Below, piece by piece: positions 52,649 through 61,195 of a stretch of DNA of 64,000 nt. The position numbers and the translations under genes were made by a program. This DNA comes from Ignavibacteriales bacterium (GTDB lineage: Bacteria; Bacteroidota; Ignavibacteria; Ignavibacteriales; Ignavibacteriaceae), in contig CP065001.1 in NCBI GenBank assembly GCA_016700155.1, forward strand, positions 2,356,001 to 2,420,000, written 5' to 3'. Each line of letters starts with the position of its first letter. Position 1 is the first letter of the stretch. The notes beneath the pieces were generated by a model that saw only the letters and a list, made by a program, of their open reading frames with translations, ran no database searches and had not been told where the DNA came from.

Positions 52649-53470
52649 CTAATTGAGAAGACCAATTTTTTTAGTCCAGTGTTTAAATCCGTTTTCAAGC
52701 TGTTCGAATGAATCTATAGCGAACAAAACCGGCTGCAGATGCCAGACATCATAATCCTGGTTAATTATTTTATCAACATCAAAATCAATTACTTTTACTT
52801 TATCAGATAAAGCGTGTTGAACCTCACCAAGAGAAGAAATAATCCCGGCACCGTAAATTCTCATACCCTCTGGTTTGCGAATTAATCCGAATTCTACTGT
52901 GAACCAATGAAATGTTTCAAGATACTTTCTGTTCATACCTTCGGCATTCAAAGCTGCCTCACCAAACATCTGATAGAAAGCAGCAAAATTAGGATCAGTG
53001 AGTAACGGCATATGACCAAACATGTCATGGAACAAATCCGGCGCAGGTGTATAATCAAGTTCATCTTTGCCGCGTATATAGTCAGTCGATGGAAAAACTT
53101 TTCTCCTTAACAGTTCAAAAAAGTTTTGTTCATGGATCAGACCGGGAACACGTGCGACTTTCCATCCGGTAGTTTTTTTAAATACTGAACTGATTTCTTT
53201 AAGTGAAGGGATCTTGTCCGGAGTAAAATTTAGTTTGGATACACCGTTAATATATTCCTCGCAGATTCTCCCCGGAAGGAATTTAGTCTGCCTTTCATAT
53301 AAAAATCTCCAGGTTTCATGATCAGACTCAGGATAATCAGGATATTTAATTTCTTCATCTTCAGGTGCAGGTTCAGTTAATCTTTGAGGAATGCATCTTG
53401 GATCAATTCCCTCTTCCGCAGCTTTTTCATACGCTGATAAAATTTGTTTGTCATCCTGATTATTTTTCAT
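52649..53470 (-). CDS. phhA: Phenylalanine 4-hydroxylase
   Basis: The 273-residue protein belongs to the aromatic amino acid hydroxylases. The iron ligands are visible: His148 and His153 in DLFHDMFGHMP and Glu193 in FTVEFGL. The pterin-binding segment TDYIRGKDELDYTPAPD precedes them. The length matches the bacterial monomeric enzyme without the regulatory domain. It converts Phe to Tyr using oxygen and a tetrahydropterin, and lies just upstream of bcp, PTPS, folE and the SDR genes that may supply that cofactor. Confidence 0.95.
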   Translation of the reverse strand: MKNNQDDKQILSAYEKAAEEGIDPRCIPQRLTEPAPEDEEIKYPDYPESDHETWRFLYERQTKFLPGRICEEYINGVSKLNFTPDKIPSLKEISSVFKKTTGWKVARVPGLIHEQNFFELLRRKVFPSTDYIRGKDELDYTPAPDLFHDMFGHMPLLTDPNFAAFYQMFGEAALNAEGMNRKYLETFHWFTVEFGLIRKPEGMRIYGAGIISSLGEVQHALSDKVKVIDFDVDKIINQDYDVWHLQPVLFAIDSFEQLENGFKHWTKKIGLLN

Positions 53471-53568
53471 GATACTTCCCTTAGTTAGTTTTTCAGAAGT
53501 TAATTAAACTGAAATAGGATACTTTAATTTAGCATCCGGCAGGAAAAAATTTTTGATTACACTAAATA

Positions 53569-54582
53569 TTAGATAATATTTACTTCCGCTTCAAGCCAGA
53601 TATCGAACTTATTATAAACTTCTGTTCTGATCCTATCCGCAAATGAAACAAGCTCTTTACCTGATGCATTTCCATAATTCACAATTACTAATGCCTGACT
53701 TGAATGCGTACCCGCATCACCGACGCGAAATCCTTTCAAGCCGGCTTTCTCAATCAACCAGCCAGCGGGTATTTTTATTTTTGTTCCTGATTGATATGCA
53801 GGCATTTCAGGGAACGTACTTCTCAGTAATTCAAATTGATGTAGAGTGATTTCAGGGTTCTTAAAAAAGCTTCCCGCGTTTCCAAGCTGCTGCGGATCAG
53901 GAAGTTTATTCCGCCTTATCTGACTGATCACATTTCCTACATCTTTAATAGTAATCTTACGAAGGTTTAATTTTTCTACTTCTGATCTTACATTACCATA
54001 GTCCAGACTAAGCATTGGATCCTTTTTTAATTTCAGGCTTACAGATGTAATAACAAGTTTATTCTTTAATTCGTTTTTGAATACGCTGTTCCTGTAGCCA
54101 AACTTGCAATCATCATTAAGAAACACTACTTCGTTATAAGTATCCATCATTACAGCTTTCAGACTGAAGAAGACTTCCTTCAGTTCCTGACCATATGCAC
54201 CGATATTTTGGATTGGAGCTGCACCAACTGTACCCGGAATGAGTGAGAGATTTTCAATTCCGCCATAATTTTTTTCTATACAGAATGAAACTAAGTCCTG
54301 CCATATAACACCTGCACCGGCTGTGACTATTATTTCACTGTCAGAGATTTCTTCAGTATTAATTCCGGGTATTTGATTGTGGATGATCAGCCCATCATAA
54401 TTTTCGGTAAACAGGACATTGCTGCCGCCGCCAAGAATAAATTTCTTTTCATTTTTTGTTTCTTCTGAAGCGAGCGCTTGAATAAGTTCCTCAGCGGAGG
54501 ATATGCTTGTAAAGTATTTTGCCTTAACATCAATACCAAATGTGTTGAGATGTTTGAGAGAGTAATCTTTCAGAGATTGCAT
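53569..54582 (-). CDS. murB: UDP-N-acetylenolpyruvoylglucosamine reductase MurB
   Basis: About 337 residues. The FAD-binding signature is LGGGSNVLF, with VIPGTVGAAPIQNIGAYGQEL and the substrate-binding GNAGSFFKNP (Ser active site) near residue 240. The C-terminal EAEVNII contains the conserved Glu. I start at the ATG at 54582 (MQSLKDYSLKHLNTFGI); an upstream TTG in the same frame at 54609 is an alternative. It catalyses the second step of UDP-MurNAc synthesis. Confidence 0.95.
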   Translation of the reverse strand: MQSLKDYSLKHLNTFGIDVKAKYFTSISSAEELIQALASEETKNEKKFILGGGSNVLFTENYDGLIIHNQIPGINTEEISDSEIIVTAGAGVIWQDLVSFCIEKNYGGIENLSLIPGTVGAAPIQNIGAYGQELKEVFFSLKAVMMDTYNEVVFLNDDCKFGYRNSVFKNELKNKLVITSVSLKLKKDPMLSLDYGNVRSEVEKLNLRKITIKDVGNVISQIRRNKLPDPQQLGNAGSFFKNPEITLHQFELLRSTFPEMPAYQSGTKIKIPAGWLIEKAGLKGFRVGDAGTHSSQALVIVNYGNASGKELVSFADRIRTEVYNKFDIWLEAEVNII

Positions 54583-54741
54583 AAGGAATAATTGTATAAT
54601 CTTTTCCAAAAATAAAAATAATCCGTCAATAATCTTCCATCACGCAAAACATTTGTGTTAGAGAGACATTAACTTTTTTTCATAGTAAAGAATTATTATT
54701 ATTTTCCGATAATTAAAACAGCACTTAACGGAAAATATTTT

Positions 54742-55155
54742 TTGAAATTAGAATTTAATTTTAACCAATCGGGTGTAATTCCTTACAGAAAAAAAGATAA
54801 AAGTATCGAGATACTATTAATCACATCAATGCGGAAAAAAAAATGGATTGTTCCAAAAGGTTACGTTGAATTTAACCTTACTCCATTTGAGTCCGCAAAG
54901 AAAGAAGCTTATGAGGAAGCGGGCGTCGTTGGAAGTGATGATACTGTTGAACTTGGTTCATTTAATCTTAATAAACCAATCGGCATTTGTAATATCAGGA
55001 TCTATTCAATGGAAGTAATAAAAGTGCTTGAGGATTACCCAGATAAAAATAATCGCAAAAGAAAATGGTTCAGTATCGAGGACGCAAAGGAAGCAGTTAA
55101 GATTCTTGAACTCTCGAATATGATTGCCGCTTTGCCAGCGGCGATTAAATCATAG
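54742..55155 (+). CDS. NUDIX hydrolase with an atypical Nudix box
   Basis: About 137 residues starting at a TTG at 54742. The Nudix box reads G-YVEFN-L-TPFESAK-K-EAYEEAGV (about 40-62): compared with GX5EX7REUXEEXGU, the first Glu is Leu and the Arg is Lys, while the metal-binding EAYEEAG part is kept. It is most like the diphosphoinositol/diadenosine polyphosphate type (WIVPKGYVEF). The gene is divergent from murB and its stop overlaps the convergent recX by 6 bp. Confidence 0.8.
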   Translation: MKLEFNFNQSGVIPYRKKDKSIEILLITSMRKKKWIVPKGYVEFNLTPFESAKKEAYEEAGVVGSDDTVELGSFNLNKPIGICNIRIYSMEVIKVLEDYPDKNNRKRKWFSIEDAKEAVKILELSNMIAALPAAIKS

Positions 55156-55791
55156 ATCCGTGTCGTCAGATTTAGTTATCTCACTTACAACCTGCTTTAC
55201 AAGTTCATATCCAAACCCGCGCCCGATCAAATAATTCATAACCTTCATTGAGATTTTTCGTGGATCACTTTCACGAGTTTGCAGTGACTTTAATTTTTTC
55301 TCTGCCAGCACCTTTGCATTTGCAAAATTTTCTTCATCCGAATCTCCGGCTGATAAAACTTCATTTATAATTTCAATTTTAACGCCTCGCTTCAACAATT
55401 CGGCTTTTATTTTGTTGTCGCCCCATCTTTTTAATTTTCTTTTTTCGTCCGAGAATATTTCTGCAAATTTTTTATCATCAAGATAACCGTGTTCAACTAA
55501 CTCAAATATGACGCTCTGAATGTGAACAGTTTCATAATTGAATTTTCGCAGTTTTAATTTTAATTCGGAAACAGAATGAAGTCGGCGGGATAAAAACCTG
55601 GAAGCTCTTTGTTTAACAAAAAATTTTCTGTTATCGTCGATTAATAAATTATAAAGGTCTTCATCTATTTCAGTACCACGACGAAGACCTTTTTTAAGAA
55701 CAATTTCATAAGAAAGAAAAAGCTGTTCACCGGTATCAAATATTATACTTACATCATTATCATTTTTTTTTGAGAGCTCTATAATTTTCAT
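55150..55791 (-). CDS. recX: Regulatory protein RecX
   Basis: The 213-residue protein consists mostly of short three-helix repeats (RASRFLSRRLHSVSELKLKL, GYLDDKKFAEIFSDEKRKLKRWGDNKIKAELLKRG, RGFGYELVKQVVSEI), the recognised RecX pattern. RecX caps and inhibits RecA filaments. It starts 12 bp after recA, the usual order. Confidence 0.9.
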   Translation of the reverse strand: MKIIELSKKNDNDVSIIFDTGEQLFLSYEIVLKKGLRRGTEIDEDLYNLLIDDNRKFFVKQRASRFLSRRLHSVSELKLKLRKFNYETVHIQSVIFELVEHGYLDDKKFAEIFSDEKRKLKRWGDNKIKAELLKRGVKIEIINEVLSAGDSDEENFANAKVLAEKKLKSLQTRESDPRKISMKVMNYLIGRGFGYELVKQVVSEITKSDDTDL

Positions 55792-55803
55792 TTACTGCAT
55801 AAA

Positions 55804-56859
55804 TTATTTACCGGATTTCTTTTCTTTGCCCGCTGGTTTTTCTTCCTGAACCGGAGCTTCTGCCGGTGCTATTCCAAGTTTAACTTTCACATCTTTCAAT
55901 AGTTTATTATACAGGTCAGGCAGTTCAATTAATTTTTGACGGAATTGATCCCTACCCTGAAAGCGGTCTTCTTCATAAGTAAACCATGCGCCACCCTTTT
56001 TTACAATCCCGAAGTTTACTGCCAGATCAAGCAAGTCTCCGGTTTTGCTTATCCCTTCATTATAAAGTATATCGAATTCAACTTCTTTAAAAGGAGGAGC
56101 GACTTTGCTTTTAACAATTTTTACTTTCGTTCTGTTACCCACAACGTCATTCCCATCTTTTATCGCTGCAATCCTTCTGATATCCATTCTGAGTGAAGCA
56201 TAGAACTTCAAAGCATTACCACCGGTTGTGGTTTCAGGATTACCAAACATAACTCCAATTTTACTTCTTAACTGATTAATAAATATAACCGCAGTTTTTG
56301 ATTTGGATATAGCACCGGTAAGCTTTCTTAACGCCTGCGACATCAGTCTTGCCTGAACAGCCATTGTTGCATCACCCATTTCGCCTTCAATTTCAGAGCG
56401 CGGAACTAATGCTGCAACAGAGTCGATAACTATGATATCAAGCGCGTTGCTTCTGACTAGTGTGTCAGTAATTTCAAGTGCCTGTTCTCCAAAATCAGGC
56501 TGCGACAGAAGCAAATTTGCTGTATCAACACCAAGCTTTTTTGCATACTGCACATCGAGTGCATGTTCTGCATCAATAAAAGCGGCAAGTCCTCCTGTCT
56601 TTTGTGCTTCAGCAATTATGTGGAGACACAATGTAGTTTTACCACTTGATTCAGGTCCATAAATTTCAGTTACTCTTCCTCTTGGAACACCACCTATTCC
56701 CAATGCATAGTCAAGAGATAAAGCTCCGGTAGGAATTGATTCAACCTGGTTGATGACGCCGTCACCAAGTTTCATTATTGAACCTTTGCCATAAGTTTTT
56801 TCTATACTTGAAATTGCTTCTTCGATTATTTTCAATTTCTGTTCTTTGTCCGTACTCAT
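55804..56859 (-). CDS. recA: Recombinase RecA
   Basis: About 351 residues. Walker A GPESSGKTT, Walker B IIVIDSVAALVP, the L1/L2 DNA-binding loops (EGEMGDATMAVQARLMSQALRKL and NQLRSKIGVMFGNPETTTGGNAL) and a charged C-terminal tail are all present. The start at 56859 (MSTDKEQ) has AGGAGGG immediately upstream; a longer reading from 56874 would include the ribosome-binding site. It overlaps thpR by a few bases and is followed by recX. Confidence 0.98.
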   Translation of the reverse strand: MSTDKEQKLKIIEEAISSIEKTYGKGSIMKLGDGVINQVESIPTGALSLDYALGIGGVPRGRVTEIYGPESSGKTTLCLHIIAEAQKTGGLAAFIDAEHALDVQYAKKLGVDTANLLLSQPDFGEQALEITDTLVRSNALDIIVIDSVAALVPRSEIEGEMGDATMAVQARLMSQALRKLTGAISKSKTAVIFINQLRSKIGVMFGNPETTTGGNALKFYASLRMDIRRIAAIKDGNDVVGNRTKVKIVKSKVAPPFKEVEFDILYNEGISKTGDLLDLAVNFGIVKKGGAWFTYEEDRFQGRDQFRQKLIELPDLYNKLLKDVKVKLGIAPAEAPVQEEKPAGKEKKSGK

Positions 56860-56870
56860 ATTCCCTCCTC

Positions 56871-57422
56871 TCATTTTAATTTATACTTTTTAATTTCTTT
56901 ATAAACTGATCCTGTCGGCTGAAGTATACTTTGATAAAGCACCGCAGAGTTAATTGTAAATTGATCCTGGGGTAATTCGCTAAACTCCCTTGGTACTTTA
57001 TTATATTTTTCCGGAATGCTTTTTATTCTAAGTAACGTCAGATGGGGTTTAAATTTTTTCCAATCTGCCGGAATAGAAAATTTTTTTAACAGTTCATTAT
57101 TTATTTCATTCAGCAGTGTGAATATTGCATTATCGGTCTTAAGTCCCGCCCATAAAACACGGGGTTCGGTAACATCAGGGAAAAAACCGAATGTTGATAA
57201 ACTGCACTTTAATGAATTGTAATTTTCGATGAACTGCAGAGAGGAACTTATTCCGTTAACCATTTTTTTAGGTACATCTCCAATAAACTTTAGAGTAAGA
57301 TGAATTTTATTTTCATCTTCCCATTTAAGCTCTGAAAATTCCGGAAATTCCCGCTTTGCTTCGTTCAAAGTTAAAGTTCTGATATTCTGCGGTATTTCAA
57401 GCGCAAGAAATAATCTAATCAT
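56871..57422 (-). CDS. thpR: RNA 2',3'-cyclic phosphodiesterase (2H family)
   Basis: The 183-residue protein has the two HxTx motifs of the 2H phosphoesterase fold: HLTLKFIGD (about 42-50) and HLTLLRI (about 130-136). ThpR/LigT opens 2',3'-cyclic phosphates on RNA. The ATG overlaps the end of cinA by 8 bp, and the gene precedes recA. Confidence 0.9.
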   Translation of the reverse strand: MIRLFLALEIPQNIRTLTLNEAKREFPEFSELKWEDENKIHLTLKFIGDVPKKMVNGISSSLQFIENYNSLKCSLSTFGFFPDVTEPRVLWAGLKTDNAIFTLLNEINNELLKKFSIPADWKKFKPHLTLLRIKSIPEKYNKVPREFSELPQDQFTINSAVLYQSILQPTGSVYKEIKKYKLK

Positions 57423-58671
57423 CGAGTGGTATTCCTAATAAATATCTTCTAATCATTTCCAATGCTGCCTGTGTTGTTCTTTGTTTGTTAAGTACCCTGT
57501 CATCCCCAAAAATAAATTCTTTTGCTGTACATACTTTATCATCGCACAACCCGATATACGCCAGTCCGACAGGTTTACCGGTTGTGGCTCCTGTTGGACC
57601 CATAATTCCGGTTATAGCAATACCAAGGTCAGTACCGCTGATTGATTTAATCCCTTCAGCCATTTGTCTGGCAACTTCCAGGCTAACAGCACCGTACTGG
57701 GCGATTGTATCTTCATTAACTTTTAATAATTCTACCTTTGATCCATTGCTGTATGATATAACACCTCTTTCAAAATAATTACTGCTGCCGCTAATATTTG
57801 TTAAAAGGTTTGAGAGATTTCCTCCGGTGCAAGATTCAGCAACTGATATTTTCATACCGCGTTCTTTTAACATACGTGCAACAACTTCTTCGAGGCTTTC
57901 TTCTCCTGAAGCATAAATATACCTTCCTGCCTTACCACGAATTTTTTGTTCAACTTCACTTACTTTATTTGCCGCAAGTTCGGAAGATTTTTCTTTGGCT
58001 GTTATACGAAGTTTTACACCATACTGACTTGGAAGGAATGCAAGTTTGGCACCGTTGAGTAATTCGTCAAGGTCACCAAGCTTTTCAAATAAAACAGATT
58101 CACCAATACCTGTTGTCTGGAGTGTTTTTCTTTTGAAGTAGACCTTCGGATCCTTATTTATTTCCTTTAGTCTTGGTAACACAAAAGAACTCATCATCTC
58201 TTTCATTTCAAAAGGAACACCGGGCATTACGACAAAGATTTTTTTATCCTGCTCAATCCACAATCCCGGCGCAGTGCCGTATTTATTTCTTATTACGTCA
58301 GCAATCACTGGAACAAGTGCCTGATCTTCATTAACCTTTGTCACTTTTCTTCCGCGTTTTGAAAGGAAGTTTTTAATGTCTTCCATTACATCATCATTTT
58401 TCTGCAGTTCCGTTTTAAAGAATTTGACAACACAGGACCTTGTAACATCGTCGTGAGTAGGACCCAATCCACCGGTCGCAATCACTAAATCATTTTTGCT
58501 GAGTGTACTGGCAAATTCATTTACGATTTCAGTTTCTTCATCCGCAACTACTGAAGAACTTCCGACATATATATTCAACTCGGAAAGTGTTTTCCCGATA
58601 TATGCGGCGTTAGTGTTCAGGGTTTGTCCGATTAATATTTCATCTCCGATTGTAATAATATGTGCATTCAT
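57415..58671 (-). CDS. cinA: CinA-like nicotinamide-nucleotide amidase / competence protein
   Basis: The 418-residue protein has an N-terminal MoCF-type domain (GDEILIGQTLNTNAAYIGKTL, TGGLGPTHDDVTR) and a C-terminal amidase-type domain (VAESCTGGNLSNLLT, SGTDLGIAITGIMGPTGATTGKPVGLAYIGL). This fused form is typical of CinA. The adjacent recA and recX gives the familiar cinA-recA context, here with thpR between. Confidence 0.95.
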   Translation of the reverse strand: MNAHIITIGDEILIGQTLNTNAAYIGKTLSELNIYVGSSSVVADEETEIVNEFASTLSKNDLVIATGGLGPTHDDVTRSCVVKFFKTELQKNDDVMEDIKNFLSKRGRKVTKVNEDQALVPVIADVIRNKYGTAPGLWIEQDKKIFVVMPGVPFEMKEMMSSFVLPRLKEINKDPKVYFKRKTLQTTGIGESVLFEKLGDLDELLNGAKLAFLPSQYGVKLRITAKEKSSELAANKVSEVEQKIRGKAGRYIYASGEESLEEVVARMLKERGMKISVAESCTGGNLSNLLTNISGSSNYFERGVISYSNGSKVELLKVNEDTIAQYGAVSLEVARQMAEGIKSISGTDLGIAITGIMGPTGATTGKPVGLAYIGLCDDKVCTAKEFIFGDDRVLNKQRTTQAALEMIRRYLLGIPLDD

Positions 58672-58679
58672 CGGTTTGG

Positions 58680-59153
58680 CTACAGAAGTTGGTTAATTTG
58701 TTTTTCAAATATAAATAATAAAAGATGAACGATAATTAAGGAATAAAACCCTCCAACTATATCATCGATCATTATCCCTAATCCACCAGGAAGACTTTCC
58801 AGTTTCCGGGCAGGATATGGTTTTACAATATCTAATACCCGCCAGATAAAAAAAACTGCGATAGCAAGAATAATTTTTTTTGGTACAAGAATTAATGATA
58901 TCCACATACCAACTACTTCATCAACTGTACATTCCGAAGGATCCTTGCCGTAAAGTTTTTCAAATTTATTTCCCACAAAAATTCCATACAATGAAAATAC
59001 AACTATTGCGGGTATAAGAATGATTGGATTTTCGAAACCGGGAATAAAATAAATAATTAATGCGGCTAAGCTTCCGAATGTACCGGAAGCAACCGGAATG
59101 TAACCTGTATAGAAGCCTGAGCCAATAAATTTTTCGAGGAAGTTAATTTTCAC
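58680..59153 (-). CDS. pgpA: Phosphatidylglycerophosphatase A
   Basis: The 157-residue membrane protein has about four hydrophobic segments and the PgpA signatures GSGFYTGYIPVASGTFGSL, CTVDEVVGMWISL and KPYPARKLESLPGGLGIMIDDIVGG. It dephosphorylates phosphatidylglycerophosphate to phosphatidylglycerol. It overlaps the pgsA gene by 11 bp, so synthase and phosphatase of the same pathway are coupled. Confidence 0.93.
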   Translation of the reverse strand: MKINFLEKFIGSGFYTGYIPVASGTFGSLAALIIYFIPGFENPIILIPAIVVFSLYGIFVGNKFEKLYGKDPSECTVDEVVGMWISLILVPKKIILAIAVFFIWRVLDIVKPYPARKLESLPGGLGIMIDDIVGGFYSLIIVHLLLFIFEKQINQLL

Positions 59154-59739
59154 TGCTAAACAGCTTTCGGATTAATTTTCGATGCTTAATAAAATATGAG
59201 GCGCCTGAATGAAATGTAATAATAGTTATACCAAGCATCAAAAAATAAATGAGTTTTTCATTTAACAAGTATTTAAAAATATTTTCATTGCCTGAATATA
59301 TTGCCGGGATTTTTGCCGCAGTATAAACAATTAACAGGTAATATAGAAACGTCATTTGAATAAAGGTCTTCCACTTTGCGTAGAAACTTGTAGGAAAAGG
59401 TACATTTCTATAGTCAGCATAAGCTCTAACGCCGGTGATGATGAAGTCTCTTGCTATTATTATCACTACCATCCAGAGCTCAAGTACACCATTCACAATG
59501 AATCCGGCAAACGCAGCAGAGGTTAGAATTTTATCAGCTAACGGATCCCAGAATTTTCCCCAGGATGTGATATAGTTAAATTTTCTTGCGAGCCATCCGT
59601 CATACCAATCAGTGGCGGCTGCAACCATAAATATAAGCAGTGAGATTTGGTTCATCACAGCATCATCATACAGAAAGAAGAATAAAAAAACCGGAGTCAG
59701 AATAATTCTTAATACTGTAAGTTGATTTGGTAAGACCAT
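59143..59739 (-). CDS. pgsA: CDP-diacylglycerol-glycerol-3-phosphate 3-phosphatidyltransferase
   Basis: The 198-residue membrane protein has the complete CDP-alcohol phosphotransferase motif DWYDGWLARKFNYITSWGKF followed by WDPLADK (D-x2-DG-x2-AR-x8-G-x3-D-x3-D) at about residues 42-70, and five or six hydrophobic segments. It makes phosphatidylglycerophosphate. It lies one base after the DUF971 gene and upstream of pgpA. Confidence 0.95.
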   Translation of the reverse strand: MVLPNQLTVLRIILTPVFLFFFLYDDAVMNQISLLIFMVAAATDWYDGWLARKFNYITSWGKFWDPLADKILTSAAFAGFIVNGVLELWMVVIIIARDFIITGVRAYADYRNVPFPTSFYAKWKTFIQMTFLYYLLIVYTAAKIPAIYSGNENIFKYLLNEKLIYFLMLGITIITFHSGASYFIKHRKLIRKLFSSEN

Positions 59740-60044
59740 TAATTTTCCCCGTCAACTGAAGAAATTCTTCTCAGAAAAGGAAACTCATATATGCCTGTGC
59801 TATGCCCATCCTTCCAGTTTATTGTTATAGCGTATGTTCCCACTTGTTTTATTTTCAATGGCGTAATTTGATCAGTCGAAAAAATAGGTATAAAAGTTTT
59901 ACTCTGGTTATCTCTCTCAGCATCACATGTTGCACACGGACATAACTTCCTCAATTCAACCAGACTTATCAGCGATTCCTGATTATCAGACCAGACTATT
60001 TTTAGTTTTTTTTTATCTACAAGTTTAATCAGCGCGGGAAACAT
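59739..60044 (-). CDS. DUF971 domain protein
   Basis: The 101-residue protein has the DUF971 pattern: KLKIVWSDNQESLISLVELRKLCPCATC (about 14-41) and YAITINWKDGHSTGIYEFPFLRR (about 70-92). The domain is also the N-terminal domain of gamma-butyrobetaine hydroxylases and is of unclear role in bacteria. The Cys-rich CPCATC may bind a metal. It follows purC with no gap. Confidence 0.85.
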   Translation of the reverse strand: MFPALIKLVDKKKLKIVWSDNQESLISLVELRKLCPCATCDAERDNQSKTFIPIFSTDQITPLKIKQVGTYAITINWKDGHSTGIYEFPFLRRISSVDGEN

Positions 60045-60941
60045 TTAGTCAATGCTTTTACCGGTTAATCTTTGTAACACTTCCAGGTATTTTTCCCGGG
60101 TTTTTGAAATCACATCAGCAGGGAGATCAGGTGGAGGCGGTTGTTTATTAAATTTAATACTAACCAGATAATCTCTCACAAACTGTTTGTCATAGCTTTC
60201 CTGTCCTCTTCCCTTTTCGTATTTATCAAGCGGCCAGAATCTGGAAGAATCCGGCGTCAATAACTCATCAACAAGAATAATTTTTCCATTGCTCACACCG
60301 AATTCCATCTTTGTATCTGCAATGATTATCCCTTTGGTCAATGCGAAATCGGATGCTTTTTTATAAATCTCAAGTGCAGCGTTTTTTATTGTATCAAAAG
60401 TTTCTTTTCCGGCAATCTTTTCGGCTTGCTTTGACGTAATGTTTTCGTCGTGTTCTCCAATTTCTGCTTTTGTTGACGGAGTGAATAATGGTTCAGCGAA
60501 TTTTTCAGATTCACTTAATCCTGAAGGAATTTTTATACCTGATATCATTCCGGTTTTATTATAGTCGTTCCATCCCGAACCTGAAATATATCCGCGAACA
60601 ATACATTCAATAGGAATCACTTCTGCTTTTTTAACCAGCATTGATCGACCTTTAAGCTGGGTTTTATATTGTTGGCATTCTTCAGGATAAGAATTTACAT
60701 CTGTAGTAACCAAATGGTTTTCAATTATGTCTTTAGAAAAGTCGAACCAGAATTCTGAAATTTTTGTAAGTACAGAGCCTTTATCAGGAATTCCCTGGTT
60801 CATAATTACATCAAATGCAGATAAACGATCCGTAGAAACAATCAGGTAATTGTCGCCGAGATCATAGACATCGCGCACTTTTCCTTTTTTGAATAGTTTC
60901 AGATTGTTAAAATCAGTTTGTAAAAGAGTGTTTGTGTTCAT
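60045..60941 (-). CDS. purC: Phosphoribosylaminoimidazole-succinocarboxamide synthase
   Basis: The 298-residue protein belongs to the long SAICAR-synthetase type. Signatures: KLFKKGKVRDVYDLGDNYLIVSTDRLSAFDVIM at the N-terminus, ECIVRGYISGSGW and GIIIADTKMEFGV, ending with SRFWPLDKYEKGRGQESYDKQFVRDYL. It works in de novo purine synthesis. It begins the purC-DUF971-pgsA-pgpA run on the minus strand. Confidence 0.95.
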   Translation of the reverse strand: MNTNTLLQTDFNNLKLFKKGKVRDVYDLGDNYLIVSTDRLSAFDVIMNQGIPDKGSVLTKISEFWFDFSKDIIENHLVTTDVNSYPEECQQYKTQLKGRSMLVKKAEVIPIECIVRGYISGSGWNDYNKTGMISGIKIPSGLSESEKFAEPLFTPSTKAEIGEHDENITSKQAEKIAGKETFDTIKNAALEIYKKASDFALTKGIIIADTKMEFGVSNGKIILVDELLTPDSSRFWPLDKYEKGRGQESYDKQFVRDYLVSIKFNKQPPPPDLPADVISKTREKYLEVLQRLTGKSID

Positions 60942-61014
60942 GGATTAGTCCTATTTTGCAGGTAAATATAAAAACAGTGTTGAGAAATTACAAAGCAGAG
61001 TTTAGATAAATAAT

Positions 61015-61038
61015 TAAGGGACGAGCTATCGTCCCTTA
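61015..61038 (-). terminator. Probable terminator downstream of tRNA-Phe
   Basis: A 10 bp perfect inverted repeat TAAGGGACGA / TCGTCCCTTA (61015-61024 and 61029-61038), with a four-base loop, lies 10 bases after tRNA-Phe on the minus strand. The tail AATTATTT is T-rich but broken, so it is a weaker terminator than the others. Confidence 0.55.
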
Positions 61039-61048
61039 GTTGATTCTG

Positions 61049-61121
61049 TGGGCAGAGAGGGAATTGAACCCCCGACACAAGGATTTTCAGTCCTTTGCTC
61101 TACCGACTGAGCTATCTGCCC
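61049..61121 (-). tRNA. tRNA-Phe (anticodon GAA)
   Basis: A 73-base cloverleaf: acceptor GGGCAGA/TCTGCCC, D-arm TAGCTCAGTCGGTAGAGCA, anticodon stem AAGGA/TCCTT with loop CTGAAAA giving anticodon GAA, and T loop TTCAATT. CCA is not encoded. Confidence 0.97.
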
Positions 61122-61195
61122 AGAATTCGTGCGCCAAAAATAAATATTTTTATTATAATCTCAAACGAAAGAGAGCTTCATTAAAAGATATTTTT

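Noticed and set aside
61122..61195. glmS ribozyme or riboswitch near glmS
   Set aside because: The region is downstream of the gene; the upstream gap holds only a terminator and no ribozyme-like fold could be supported.
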